Shown: positions 16,332 through 23,983 of the stretch, piece after piece
Numbering within the stretch: position 1 is the first letter of the stretch
Layout: each line of letters begins with the position of its first letter
Source of the DNA: an uncultured Rikenella sp.
GTDB taxonomy: Bacteria > Bacteroidota > Bacteroidia > Bacteroidales > Rikenellaceae
Assembly: GCF_910579375.1 (NCBI RefSeq)
Contig: NZ_CAJTUJ010000020.1
Span: 1 to 27,988, forward strand
Reading direction: 5' to 3'
DNA length: 27,988 nucleotides
Program-made: the position numbers and the translations under genes
The notes under the pieces: generated by a model
Databases searched by the model: none
Seen by the model: the letters and a program-made list of their open reading frames with translations, nothing else
What the model was told of the DNA's origin: nothing

Positions 16332-16814
16332 CTATTTCAACTCAAACGTAGAAATATCTTTGACAATGTAGTCTTTCAACTTCTCATACAGTTGAGTACC
16401 TAACTGAGAATTTTCCTCTTCTTGCAATTGCCAAAATTCTCTGGTTTTATGCAGAAAAGGCGGAGTAAAAGAAATCCCGACTCCATAATACAGTTCATGC
16501 CGCATCCCTTTTAAATTAACCTCTTCTTCAGTATTGAAATATATATCAATACTATTAACCAAATTTTTTTCCTCCTCTTTAGTCGGCCAAATACCGGTAT
16601 CGCCAAAAAGAAGTCGACCGACCGGCAATTGCGATTTCCACTCATCCATCACCTTAGAAAATGGTTGTCCGATAAACTCTGCTTTGCGATCATCGAACGT
16701 TTTCCGCAGATAGAGCACCGTATCGTCACCGCATTCGGCCAAGGTTACTTTTTGCTGAGCCTGGACTGCTGTTATCATAAACATCGATAACAACAGCAAA
16801 ATCAATCGTTTCAT
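16332..16814 (-). CDS. Small exported protein, paralogue 3 (possible immunity protein)
   Basis: 160 residues with an N-terminal signal peptide, MKRLILLLLSMFMITAVQAQ, cut after AQA/VQA, so probably periplasmic or exported. It has no cysteine lipobox. Mature sequence shares GDTV.YL.K.FD, FIGQPFSKVMDEW, DTGIWPTKEEEK and LKG.RHE..YG blocks with the gene at 17555. I recognise no named family. It lies third downstream of a JAB-domain toxin-like gene, in AT-rich DNA unlike its surroundings, which makes an immunity role plausible but unproven. The start at 16814 is set by the signal peptide. A -7-like TATTTTCG precedes it, and hairpins flank it on both sides. Confidence 0.8.
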   Translation of the reverse strand: MKRLILLLLSMFMITAVQAQQKVTLAECGDDTVLYLRKTFDDRKAEFIGQPFSKVMDEWKSQLPVGRLLFGDTGIWPTKEEEKNLVNSIDIYFNTEEEVNLKGMRHELYYGVGISFTPPFLHKTREFWQLQEEENSQLGTQLYEKLKDYIVKDISTFELK

Positions 16815-16832
16815 AATCCGAAAATACAAAAA

Positions 16833-16891
16833 TCCCCGGCACAGTTCGCACAAGAGATGGATCCGGGTTTCACTGCGAACCGTGCCGGAGA
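16833..16891 (-). terminator. Intergenic hairpin copy 2
   Basis: The same 18-base arms as copies 1 and 3 (16833-16850 and 16874-16891), with one changed base in the distal arm. It sits about 23 bases after the stop codon of the gene at 16915 and just before the start of the next small gene, with a -7-like element between hairpin and start. Confidence 0.65.
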
Positions 16892-16914
16892 AAAGGTGAA
16901 TGAAACGACTTAAA

Positions 16915-17460
16915 CTATGGGCGAGGTTTCATAAAGCGTTTAATATCTACTTTTTGAACCGATCCTTGGATAAAAGTCAGATGACCGATTTTTTGTTCAA
17001 TCTCCGGCGTCCAACAGTGAACCTGCTGAACCCCCAAGCTTAAAAAGTAGTTGTATAATTCCGACTCATAATCTTTACTTAACAGTTCATCAAAAGTGAG
17101 TCCGATCCCATCGATGACCTTCCCCTCGTCGGCAAAACGCTGCAATTCCTCATGGGTATAAGGGAAACAAAAAAATGCAACAATTCCAAGCCCCTGATTC
17201 AAAGAAACATAATGAGGAACAAATGTCCGTATCGGCATTTTTGGATCCAAAGCTTTAAGGAATCTGGAAAGCGGCTGTTCATAAAAAAGATCGTCCGCGC
17301 CTCCGTCGAAGTTCTGCGTCAGATACGCTACCGTATCTCCGGCGTACTTACAGAACGGATATAACGGATGCGAAATCACGACTTTTCCTTGTCCCATCGC
17401 CCTCCCGACACAAAAAACAAAAAACGAAAAAACAAAAATCAAAAAGCGGTTACGTTTCAT
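16915..17460 (-). CDS. Small exported protein, divergent paralogue 2
   Basis: 181 residues beginning with a signal peptide (MKRNRFLIFVFSFFVFCVG, likely cut near AMG/Q). The mature N-terminus has GDTVAYLTQNFDGG followed by a FYEQPLSRFLKAL block that aligns with FIGQPFSKVMDEW of the two flanking paralogues. The rest is divergent and lacks GIWPTKEEEK. No named family is recognised. It has its own upstream hairpin and -7-like TATCTTCG, so it is probably transcribed separately. AT-rich composition matches its neighbours. A role as an immunity-like or accessory protein for the upstream toxin-like gene is inferred from position only. Confidence 0.78.
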   Translation of the reverse strand: MKRNRFLIFVFSFFVFCVGRAMGQGKVVISHPLYPFCKYAGDTVAYLTQNFDGGADDLFYEQPLSRFLKALDPKMPIRTFVPHYVSLNQGLGIVAFFCFPYTHEELQRFADEGKVIDGIGLTFDELLSKDYESELYNYFLSLGVQQVHCWTPEIEQKIGHLTFIQGSVQKVDIKRFMKPRP

Positions 17461-17478
17461 AACTCGAAGATACAAAAA

Positions 17479-17537
17479 TCCCCGGCACGATTCGCACAAG
17501 AGATGGATCCGGATTTCACTGCGAACCGTGCCGGGGA
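17479..17537 (-). terminator. Intergenic hairpin copy 3
   Basis: Arms TCCCCGGCACGATTCGCA (17479-17496) and its partner (17520-17537), with the same conserved loop as the other two copies. It lies 17 bases after the stop codon of the gene at 17555. No such hairpin separates that gene from the toxin-like gene upstream, so those two are likely cotranscribed. Confidence 0.65.
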
Positions 17538-17554
17538 AAGTGCTTACTTTTTTA

Positions 17555-18040
17555 TCACTGTCTTAACTCAAACATATAAATGTCTTTGACGATGTAGTTT
17601 TTTAATTGTTCGTAAAGTTTAGATCCTAAAGCAGTACCCTCCGAATCTCGTAACCGTCTCAAACTATCTGCTTTTTGGAAATATGGAGAAGCAAATACTA
17701 CGGAAATTCCATAACAAGGCTCATGACGCAGGCCTTTTAGATCAAACTCATCTTCCGTATCTAAATATAGACTTACCCCTCTTACTAACAATTTCTCTTC
17801 TTCTTTTGTCGGCCAAATACCTGTATCCTTAAAGGTCAATTGATTAACCGTCATTTGCGATGTCCATTCATCCATTACTTTAGAAAACGGTTGGCCGATA
17901 AAGCAGGACTTATTCTCATCGAACACCTTTTTTAAGTAAGATACTGTATCACCTTGACATTGTCCCAATGTCACTTTAGACTGAGCATGGATCGCGGTTA
18001 CAAAGAAAACCGACATCAACAATACTATTAGATTCTTCAT
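17555..18040 (-). CDS. Small exported protein, paralogue 1 (possible cognate immunity protein)
   Basis: 161 residues with signal peptide MKNLIVLLMSVFFVTAIHAQ. The mature part has KVTLGQCQGDTVSYLKKVFD, FIGQPFSKVMDEW, DTGIWPTKEEEK and LKGLRHE, strongly similar to the gene at 16332. No named family is recognised. It starts 32 bases after the stop codon of the JAB-domain gene with no terminator between, the usual place for an immunity gene in a polymorphic toxin locus. Its two downstream paralogues would be extra or diversified copies. The functional call is inference; the exported nature and paralogy are seen directly. Confidence 0.8.
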   Translation of the reverse strand: MKNLIVLLMSVFFVTAIHAQSKVTLGQCQGDTVSYLKKVFDENKSCFIGQPFSKVMDEWTSQMTVNQLTFKDTGIWPTKEEEKLLVRGVSLYLDTEDEFDLKGLRHEPCYGISVVFASPYFQKADSLRRLRDSEGTALGSKLYEQLKNYIVKDIYMFELRQ

Positions 18041-18072
18041 CTCGTTTCAATTTAAAGTTATGGATATTTATC

Positions 18073-19598
18073 CTATCTGCATCGAGTCGGATAAAACTGT
18101 CCTTTAGAATTCGTAGTTACTCCCAAAGCCTCGAATGTTTTTGTATTTGGATTTATCCGCAACAGCATAATCCCGGCATCTGCCTGGCTCAACACATAAG
18201 CCATCGTTGCACAATATTGATCCTTGCTGGTCATCGAACTCATACGTTCAATTCCCTTTTCCCACAATCCTCCAGCTGGAGTATTATCAGCAAACATCGA
18301 TGTTCTTTGGTCGATCGGATTGGCTGCCGAAAACGCCTTGGCCTTGTCCGGATCGGTGACCTGCAAACAATACACATCGGTTCCCACAATGACATAATTG
18401 GCCTGAACACCTTCATTTCCCTTGGCCAACTGATCTCCAAGATCCCAAACATCCAGCGGAGACGGAGGGGTTAAATGGTTATCTGGATGACTATGAACAA
18501 TAGCAGTAGTCCAGCGGTTGTTTTCAACCCCGACAAAATCATCCGGTCCATTAGCAGAGTTAATATTCCCAAAATAAGTCAAATTGGACTGAAAATCGGT
18601 TTTCATCACCATGGAATGCTCTACGCTGGAATTCCCTCGTACTTTGTTCATAAAATCATCAAAAGTCGGAGAGCCATACATGGACGACGGGAGCTGCTGC
18701 ATGATACTAAACATATTACTTGCCGCTGCTTTGACCGTCGATTTATCGCCGCTGCAATCGTTGTCGAAATTCGTCGGTTTCCCTCGCTGCGTGGAAGTAT
18801 TCGAATAGCCGCCTCCTCCCGAAGGGACGTTAGGTGTAATATAGGTGATATCCGAAGGATTCGGATTTCCGGTCGGCAGACCGGTGGGTCTGGGTGTCAG
18901 GGTAATCGTGATGCGCCAGGGATTGTTTGTGTGCGTCCTTTGGGCTGTTACAGTTACCTCTTCCGATTCCAGCGGGTCTTGTTCCGTACCTAAACCGAAC
19001 ATTCTCGGCGTCCCGGCCTGGAACGAGACCCCCTCCATCACTTCGTCCATCACCGTCATCACGCTGTCCGCATTCTCGGGCGTGACCTGCGGGAAATAGT
19101 CGTGTCGCACGGCCTGTCCCCGACGGTAGTCGGTGACCGCCACCGGCACCCCCTCCAGCGTCTGATAGACCACGAACCCCGAAAACTCGCCTTTCGAGCC
19201 CGCGTAGCGGAACTCCCGCGCCACGTCCTTGTGCCGGGCGTAATACTCCGGCGTCGGGACGATCGAGGCGATGTAGCAGAACGCCCGATAGTCCGCAGTG
19301 TCCCGCCACTTCTTCACCACCAACTTCTGGGTAATGTCCACCATCTGTCGGAGGGTATCTCCCGTTTCCGTCTTCCGATGGAACACCGCCGTGAAGATGA
19401 AGTGCGGGTCGATCGGCACATCGGCACCGTCCATCTCGCGATTGGCACCGATCCGAGCCTTGTTCCACAGCGGCGTGAAATCGCCCGGCAACATCCCCAC
19501 CGGACGGTCTCCCGACGCCCGGGTCATTGTCGGCAGGCCCAGACCAGGACACCCGCAACCATCACCGACATTCCGTACAAAAGTAGTTTGTGCTTCAT
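18073..19598 (-). CDS. Polymorphic-toxin-like secreted protein with C-terminal JAB/JAMM domain (leader out of frame)
   Basis: The body runs from an ATG at 19527 for 484 residues. Its first ~190 residues, ending in SEEVTVTAQR, look like the conserved N-terminal region of Bacteroidota secreted effectors. A Gly/Ser/Pro-rich linker follows, then a C-terminal domain with H345-S-H347-P, S356 and D359 in VHSHPDNHLTPPSPLD, a JAMM zinc-peptidase motif as in Toxin-JAB families. The N-terminal part is GC-rich and the C-terminal part AT-rich, as if swapped. A lipoprotein-type leader, MKHKLLLYGMSVMVAGVLVW followed by ACRQ, starts at 19598 in another frame and stops at an ATGA overlapping the body start, so one base seems lost, or the overlap is a real coupling. 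Three small exported genes follow. Confidence 0.72.
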
Positions 19599-19782
19599 AC
19601 TGCGATAAATTTAGCCAATAGATCCACCCCTTCGCATAGTTGACTCAAAACACGAAATAAATATAATAATAAAAAGCACACGAAAAAGCATCCGGCTGAT
19701 TTTAAAATAACGAAACATAATACATGTAATATCCATTAAATATTGTATACAAGAATATTTTTGACGGATATGCAAATTACAA

Positions 19783-19828
19783 AAACCGGAAACCCCGACC
19801 GCCCGAAGGCGGAAAGAGTTTCCGGTTT
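19783..19828 (-). terminator. Intrinsic terminator of argH
   Basis: Arms AAACCGGAAAC (19783-19793) and GTTTCCGGTTT (19818-19828) enclose a second hairpin CCGCC-CGAA-GGCGG (about 19799-19812). On the minus strand the stem is followed by a T-rich stretch. It lies 55 bases past the argH stop. The region 19612-19782 is AT-rich and holds no gene I can support. Confidence 0.8.
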
Positions 19829-19882
19829 GAAAGATCAGGCACTCTTCGACCGGAATGCCATACAAAAGGAGACAGCCCCCGA

Positions 19883-21217
19883 CTACTCCGCCACCAGCTC
19901 CGCCTCCGCCTGTAGAAAGCGGTCGAAAGCGAACCGCTCCAACACCGCCGCCATCAAAGCATCCACCCGATCCAGGCACAAGTTTCCGATGCTCCCCGCA
20001 TGCGTGTGGTGCACCTCCCGCAACGGGCTGTACGTCCCGTTTTCAATCTCCAACCCCACCTGCCGATACGCCTCCCGAAACGGAACCCCGCTCAAAACCA
20101 GCCGGTTGACCACCTCGACACTGAACAGATAATCATACTTCGGATCGTTCAGGATATCGTGTTTCACTTCGATATGCTGCAACATGTAATCCGCCATCTC
20201 GACACACTCCCTGAGCGTCCGAATCGCCGGGAAAAGCACCTCCTTCAGCAGCTGCAAATCCCGGAAATAGCCCGTCGGCAGGTTGGTCGTCATCAGCGCG
20301 ATCTCGTTCGGCAAAGCCATCAGCCGGTTGCACTTGCTGCGCATCACCTCCCACACATCCGGATTTTTCTTGTGCGGCATGATGCTCGACCCCGTGGTCA
20401 GCTCCGGCGGATAGGCGATAAATCCGAAATTCTGGCATAGGAACAGGCAGTTGTCCGTCGCCAGTTTATTGAGCGTCGCCGCCACCGCCGACATCGCCTG
20501 CGCCAACAGGCGTTCCGTCTTGCCTCGCCCCATCTGGGCATAGACCACATTGTGGCTCATCGTGTCGAACCCCAGCAGGCGCGTCGTCATCTCGCGGTCG
20601 AGCGGGAACGACGACCCGTAGCCCGCCGCCGATCCCAACGGATTTTTGTTGCACACCCGATAAGCCGCCTCCATCATCGTCAGGTCGTCCACCAGCCCCT
20701 CGGCAAAAGCGCCGAACCACAGGCCGAAGCTCGACGGCATCGCGATCTGGAGATGGGTATAGCCCGGCATCAAGACCTCCCTGTGCTGTTCGGCCAGCCG
20801 CTGGAGCGTGCGGAAGAGCCGTTCGACCCCTCCGACGATCTCATAAATCTCGCGCCGCAGATAAATCCGCAGATCGACCAGCACCTGGTCGTTGCGCGAG
20901 CGGCCGCTGTGAATCTTCTTGCCCGTCTCGCCGATCCGCCGCGTGAGCAGCAGCTCAACCTGCGAGTGGATATCCTCGACATCCTCCTCGATCCGGAAAT
21001 CCCCCTGCTCCACCGTCCGGTAGATGGCTTTCAATTCGCGCTGCACGTCTGTCAGCTCGTCCTGCGCCAACAGCCCGATCGTCGCCAACATCCGCGTGTG
21101 GGCCAGCGAGCCGAGCAGGTCGGCGCGCGCCAGAGAGAGATCCATTTCGCGGTCAAGACCGACGGTAAATCGGTCTACTTCCGCCGTATCGGTGCCGTTT
21201 TTCTGCCAAAGTTTCAT
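19883..21217 (-). CDS. argH: Argininosuccinate lyase
   Basis: A 444-residue enzyme of the fumarase/aspartase superfamily that splits argininosuccinate into arginine and fumarate. HSGRSRNDQVLVD (103-115) and the superfamily signature GSSIMPHKKNPDVWE (276-290) are intact, and GYTHLQIAMPSSFG carries the catalytic His region. The section LGFDTMSHNVVYAQMGRGKT differs from the E. coli-type sequence but is of the form I associate with Bacteroidota enzymes. The start at 21217 (MKLWQKNGTD) follows a -7 TATTTTTG at 21250-21257; an in-frame extension upstream crosses that promoter and is rejected. It is flanked by terminators on both sides, so probably monocistronic. Confidence 0.94.
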   Translation of the reverse strand: MKLWQKNGTDTAEVDRFTVGLDREMDLSLARADLLGSLAHTRMLATIGLLAQDELTDVQRELKAIYRTVEQGDFRIEEDVEDIHSQVELLLTRRIGETGKKIHSGRSRNDQVLVDLRIYLRREIYEIVGGVERLFRTLQRLAEQHREVLMPGYTHLQIAMPSSFGLWFGAFAEGLVDDLTMMEAAYRVCNKNPLGSAAGYGSSFPLDREMTTRLLGFDTMSHNVVYAQMGRGKTERLLAQAMSAVAATLNKLATDNCLFLCQNFGFIAYPPELTTGSSIMPHKKNPDVWEVMRSKCNRLMALPNEIALMTTNLPTGYFRDLQLLKEVLFPAIRTLRECVEMADYMLQHIEVKHDILNDPKYDYLFSVEVVNRLVLSGVPFREAYRQVGLEIENGTYSPLREVHHTHAGSIGNLCLDRVDALMAAVLERFAFDRFLQAEAELVAE

Positions 21218-21249
21218 TTCCGGAATATTCAATAAGTATTCGTTCGGTA

Positions 21250-21257
21250 CAAAAATA
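21250..21257 (-). promoter_or_regulatory. -7 element for argH
   Basis: On the minus strand this reads TATTTTTG, about 32 bases before the start codon at 21217 and just past the terminator of the upstream gene. Confidence 0.6.
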
Positions 21258-21307
21258 CGATTTTCCCGCGGACTTGGGGCACCGAACACCGTCACGACAG
21301 AAAACAA

Positions 21308-21339
21308 GGCGGACTCTCCTCGGTAAAGGAGAGTCCGCC
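21308..21339 (-). terminator. Intrinsic terminator of the cysteate-synthase-like gene
   Basis: A perfect 13-base stem (GGCGGACTCTCCT at 21308-21320 and AGGAGAGTCCGCC at 21327-21339) with a 6-base loop, followed on the minus strand by TTGTTTT. It lies 28 bases past the stop codon at 21368. Confidence 0.85.
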
Positions 21340-21367
21340 CGTTCGATCCGCTATCCGGCACCCGCCG

Positions 21368-22666
21368 TCAGGCAAACAGCTCTTCGACCGCCCGCACCAC
21401 CTGCTCCTTGTCCGCATCTAACGGGAAAACACGGTGCGGCCGCAGGTTCCAGACCCGATTTCCCCGCTCGCGCCGGAACCGCTCTTCGCCCCCGCCCGTC
21501 ACATTGAGCATCACGATCTTGTCGCGTTCCACCCGTCCGTCGCGCACCGCCCGGATCAGCGTGGCCAGCGCCACTCCCGCCGCCGAATAGATATCCACCC
21601 CTTCGAGCTCCTCGAACAGCCGCCGCGCCTCGCGCGCCTCCTCGTTGGTCGCCACCAGCACATCGCCGTCCGTCGCCACCAGCGCGTCGTACAGCCCCCC
21701 GTGCAAACTGTACGGCGGCTTCCGGTTCGAGAGCACCTTGGCGTCGATCGCCTCGGCATCGGCCCGCGCCTGATCCGCGTCGTAAGGCAGCATCTCGCGC
21801 GAGCCCGCCCGCCAGGCATCGTACATCGGCGTGAACGGCGCATTCTGCGACACCATCAACCGCATCAACTTGTTCCCGAACCGCCCGTCCTCGATCAGCC
21901 TCAGGTTGGCCTCCCACGCCGCAATCGCCCCCGTTCCGCTCCCCACGGCCTGAAAATAGTAGTCCGGGATCTCGCCGATGGCCGTCGTCGCCGACAGCAC
22001 GGTCGTCCCCATCCCGTCCCTCCGCGCCACATTCTTCGCCCCCCCCTCGGCATAGCACCGCGGCGACGAGAGCGCCAGATTGCTCAGGTGAATCGCATCG
22101 AAATAGTCTCCCCCGCAGCACGGCGCGATGAGTTTCACGCACGGATCGAGCGGCTCCTCGAACCACAGCGCGCCGATATTGTCCTCCGGCACCGAGAGCA
22201 GCAGCGGAATCCGGTTATCCGAACACACCTTGGCAAAAGCCCGCGCCGTATTGCCCGCCGAAGCGACCACCAGCACGCGCTCCTCGCCCTCCGCCCGCCG
22301 GGCGCAGACGTTGTAAGCCTCCGTCTCCTTGAACGAGCAGGTGGTCATCCGCGCCCCCACCTCCGGGAAGTAGCCGCTGAAAGTGATATAGAGATTCTCC
22401 AGCCCCAAATACTCGGCCAGCTTCCGGCTCTTATAGGTCACCGGCGCATGGCTCCCGCGCAGCGTCCGCCGGATGGGCAGCCAGTCGCAGAAGCGATAGA
22501 TGCCGTAAGCGTCGTCGCGCACGTTGAGTTGCCGCTCCGCATACCGGGCCCGCACCAGCGACGGTTCGCCGCACTCCGGATCGTCGAGCGTCCAGCCCTC
22601 GTCCTCGAATTCGCGTCCCGAAGCCACGCAGGTCAATGTATAGCGGGTAGGTGTAAATCGTTCCAT
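21368..22666 (-). CDS. Probable cysteate synthase (threonine-synthase-like PLP enzyme)
   Basis: A 432-residue fold-type II PLP enzyme. The likely Schiff-base lysine is K113 in TTCSFKETEA, with the phosphate/cofactor loop ASAGNTARAFA (135-145) and AVGSGTGAIAAWEA. The stretch GYFPEVGARMTTCSFKETEA, the run EGGAKNVARRDGMG and the N-terminal YTLTC fit the archaeal cysteate synthase branch, which makes cysteate from phosphoserine and sulfite, better than ordinary threonine synthase. Cysteate is the precursor of capnine-type sulfonolipids, which Alistipes and relatives make. The start at 22666 follows a -7 TATTTTTG at 22730-22737. Alternative: threonine synthase. The distinction rests on remembered family patterns, not a search. 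Confidence 0.7.
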   Translation of the reverse strand: MERFTPTRYTLTCVASGREFEDEGWTLDDPECGEPSLVRARYAERQLNVRDDAYGIYRFCDWLPIRRTLRGSHAPVTYKSRKLAEYLGLENLYITFSGYFPEVGARMTTCSFKETEAYNVCARRAEGEERVLVVASAGNTARAFAKVCSDNRIPLLLSVPEDNIGALWFEEPLDPCVKLIAPCCGGDYFDAIHLSNLALSSPRCYAEGGAKNVARRDGMGTTVLSATTAIGEIPDYYFQAVGSGTGAIAAWEANLRLIEDGRFGNKLMRLMVSQNAPFTPMYDAWRAGSREMLPYDADQARADAEAIDAKVLSNRKPPYSLHGGLYDALVATDGDVLVATNEEAREARRLFEELEGVDIYSAAGVALATLIRAVRDGRVERDKIVMLNVTGGGEERFRRERGNRVWNLRPHRVFPLDADKEQVVRAVEELFA

Positions 22667-22729
22667 GTCTTCGTCCTTGGTTTTTCGACAGGAATTCCCG
22701 CCCGAAAGCGGCAATACCCGTATTGTCTG

Positions 22730-22737
22730 CAAAAATA
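22730..22737 (-). promoter_or_regulatory. -7 element for the cysteate-synthase-like gene
   Basis: On the minus strand this reads TATTTTTG, about 64 bases before the chosen ATG at 22666. The next in-frame ATG upstream (22732) overlaps the box, so it cannot be the start if this promoter is used. Confidence 0.55.
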
Positions 22738-22864
22738 GGCAAAAGCCGTCCCCCGACCGTGGGTATTTATACCTAAATCGCCTCCCGATCCGGCCCGAGA
22801 GGCGAGAAACAGCAGGCTCACAGAGCAGAAAACGGCCGGAAAACCCTATCTTTAGCCTCCGAAT

Positions 22865-23830
22865 ATGGTACTCCTCGTCTTACTCGTCATCTCGATCGTC
22901 CTGCAATTTTTCGCCGCCGGCATAGCCATCCGGCTCACCCGAAAGACCAAATTCAGCTCGTCCTGGATCCTGATCACCATCGCGCTGGTGCTGATGTGCG
23001 TCATGCGCTTCGACGAGTTCGCCCACAAACTCTCGGACCGGACGGACGGACGGACGGACATGATCGTCATGCGCGAAGAGTACTACGTGTGGGTGGGCAT
23101 CCTCACCTCATTCTGTTTCGCCGTCGGCATTTTCATGGTGAAAAAGGTGCTGAACTACCTCGCCCTGCGCGAGGAGCAGCGGCGGAACAGTGAAAAACGG
23201 CTCCTGAGCGCCGTGATCCGGGCCGAGGAGAACCAGCGGCAGATCATCTCGAAAGAGCTGCACGACGGCCTGGGCCCCCTGCTTTCGTCCGTCCGGATGA
23301 GCGTCTCGGCCCTCCTGCAACAGCCGCTCGACGCGACCCAAAAGGAGATTCTGACCAACACCGAGTATGTGGTCAACGAGGCGGTCAAGAGCCTGACCGA
23401 GATCTCGAACAACCTCAGCCCCCACATTCTGGACAACTTCGGCGTGGCACGAGCCCTCAACACCTTCGTTCACAAGCTCCAGCCGATGTGCCCCGCCACG
23501 CGGATCGTTCTCCGCACCGAAGGCATGCGCGACCTCCGTTTCGAACGCGACCGCGAGGTGATTCTCTACCGGGTGGTGTGCGAGCTGATCAACAACGCCC
23601 TGAAGCACGCCGGCGCCGCGAACCTGACGATCGACATGCAGGCCGACGGCGACCGAATTTCCGTGCGAGTGGCCGACGACGGCTGCGGGTTCGACCCCGA
23701 GACCGAACCGACCGGCATGGGGCTGTCGAACATCGCCTCGCGGATCAGTTCGATCCACGGCGAGCTGACCCTCGACAGCCGACCGGGAGGCGGCGGCACC
23801 CGGGTCTCGATCCGCATCGCCACCCGATAG
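22865..23830 (+). CDS. NarL-partner type sensor histidine kinase (HisKA_3)
   Basis: A 321-residue kinase with three N-terminal hydrophobic stretches (about 1-22, 32-48, 73-95) and a short loop, so it has little or no classical sensor domain. The phosphoacceptor is H133 in IISKELHDGLGPLLSSVR, the HisKA_3 signature. HATPase_c follows, with N box ELINNALKHAGA, G1 DDGCGFDPE and G2 GMGLSNIASRI. This kinase class pairs with LuxR/NarL-type regulators, and none is adjacent; the one at 8215 is a candidate. A -7-like TATCTTTA lies at 22847-22854. An FtsX-type permease behind a probable sigma-54 promoter follows, so the two need not be one operon. Confidence 0.9.
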   Translation: MVLLVLLVISIVLQFFAAGIAIRLTRKTKFSSSWILITIALVLMCVMRFDEFAHKLSDRTDGRTDMIVMREEYYVWVGILTSFCFAVGIFMVKKVLNYLALREEQRRNSEKRLLSAVIRAEENQRQIISKELHDGLGPLLSSVRMSVSALLQQPLDATQKEILTNTEYVVNEAVKSLTEISNNLSPHILDNFGVARALNTFVHKLQPMCPATRIVLRTEGMRDLRFERDREVILYRVVCELINNALKHAGAANLTIDMQADGDRISVRVADDGCGFDPETEPTGMGLSNIASRISSIHGELTLDSRPGGGGTRVSIRIATR

Positions 23831-23836
23831 CGGCAG

Positions 23837-23875
23837 TGTCCAGAAAATAGACACCCGATGTCTAAAAATTAGACA
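23837..23875 (+). promoter_or_regulatory. Tandem 17-bp palindromes, probable enhancer-binding sites
   Basis: Two 17-base palindromic sites: TGTCCAGAAAATAGACA (23837-23853) and the perfect TGTCTAAAAATTAGACA (23859-23875). Their centres are 22 bases apart, about two helical turns, so bound dimers would lie on one face. They sit about 60-95 bases upstream of the -24 element of a sigma-54-like promoter, the usual place for sites of an NtrC-type activator. The regulator itself is not in the window. Confidence 0.7.
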
Positions 23876-23930
23876 CTTTCGGCCCATTCCTGTTTTTATA
23901 GTAATCTGAATATCAATCAATAAACCGCTT

Positions 23931-23945
23931 TGGCATTCGAATTGG
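23931..23945 (+). promoter_or_regulatory. Probable sigma-54 (-24/-12) promoter
   Basis: TGGCATTCGAATTGG fits TGGCAnnnnnnTTGC except for the last base. It predicts a transcript start near 23957, about 27 bases before the permease start codon at 23984. No TAnnTTTG box is near the start codon. The tandem palindromes upstream support the call. Confidence 0.6.
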
Positions 23946-23974
23946 AGGATGATTCGGTTGAATCATCCTCCAAT
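23941..23974 (+). repeat. Perfect 15-bp inverted repeat overlapping the permease promoter
   Basis: ATTGGAGGATGATTC (23941-23955), loop GGTT, then its exact reverse complement (23960-23974), followed by CTTTTCC and the ATG at 23984. The left arm overlaps the predicted -12 element and the symmetry centre falls on the predicted transcript start. It could be an operator, or an attenuator for transcripts reading in from upstream. Confidence 0.75.
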
Positions 23975-23983
23975 CTTTTCCGT

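Noticed and set aside
21368..22666. Ordinary threonine synthase (thrC)
   Set aside because: Not excluded, but the GARMTTCSFKETEA and EGGAKNVARRDGMG patterns favour cysteate synthase.
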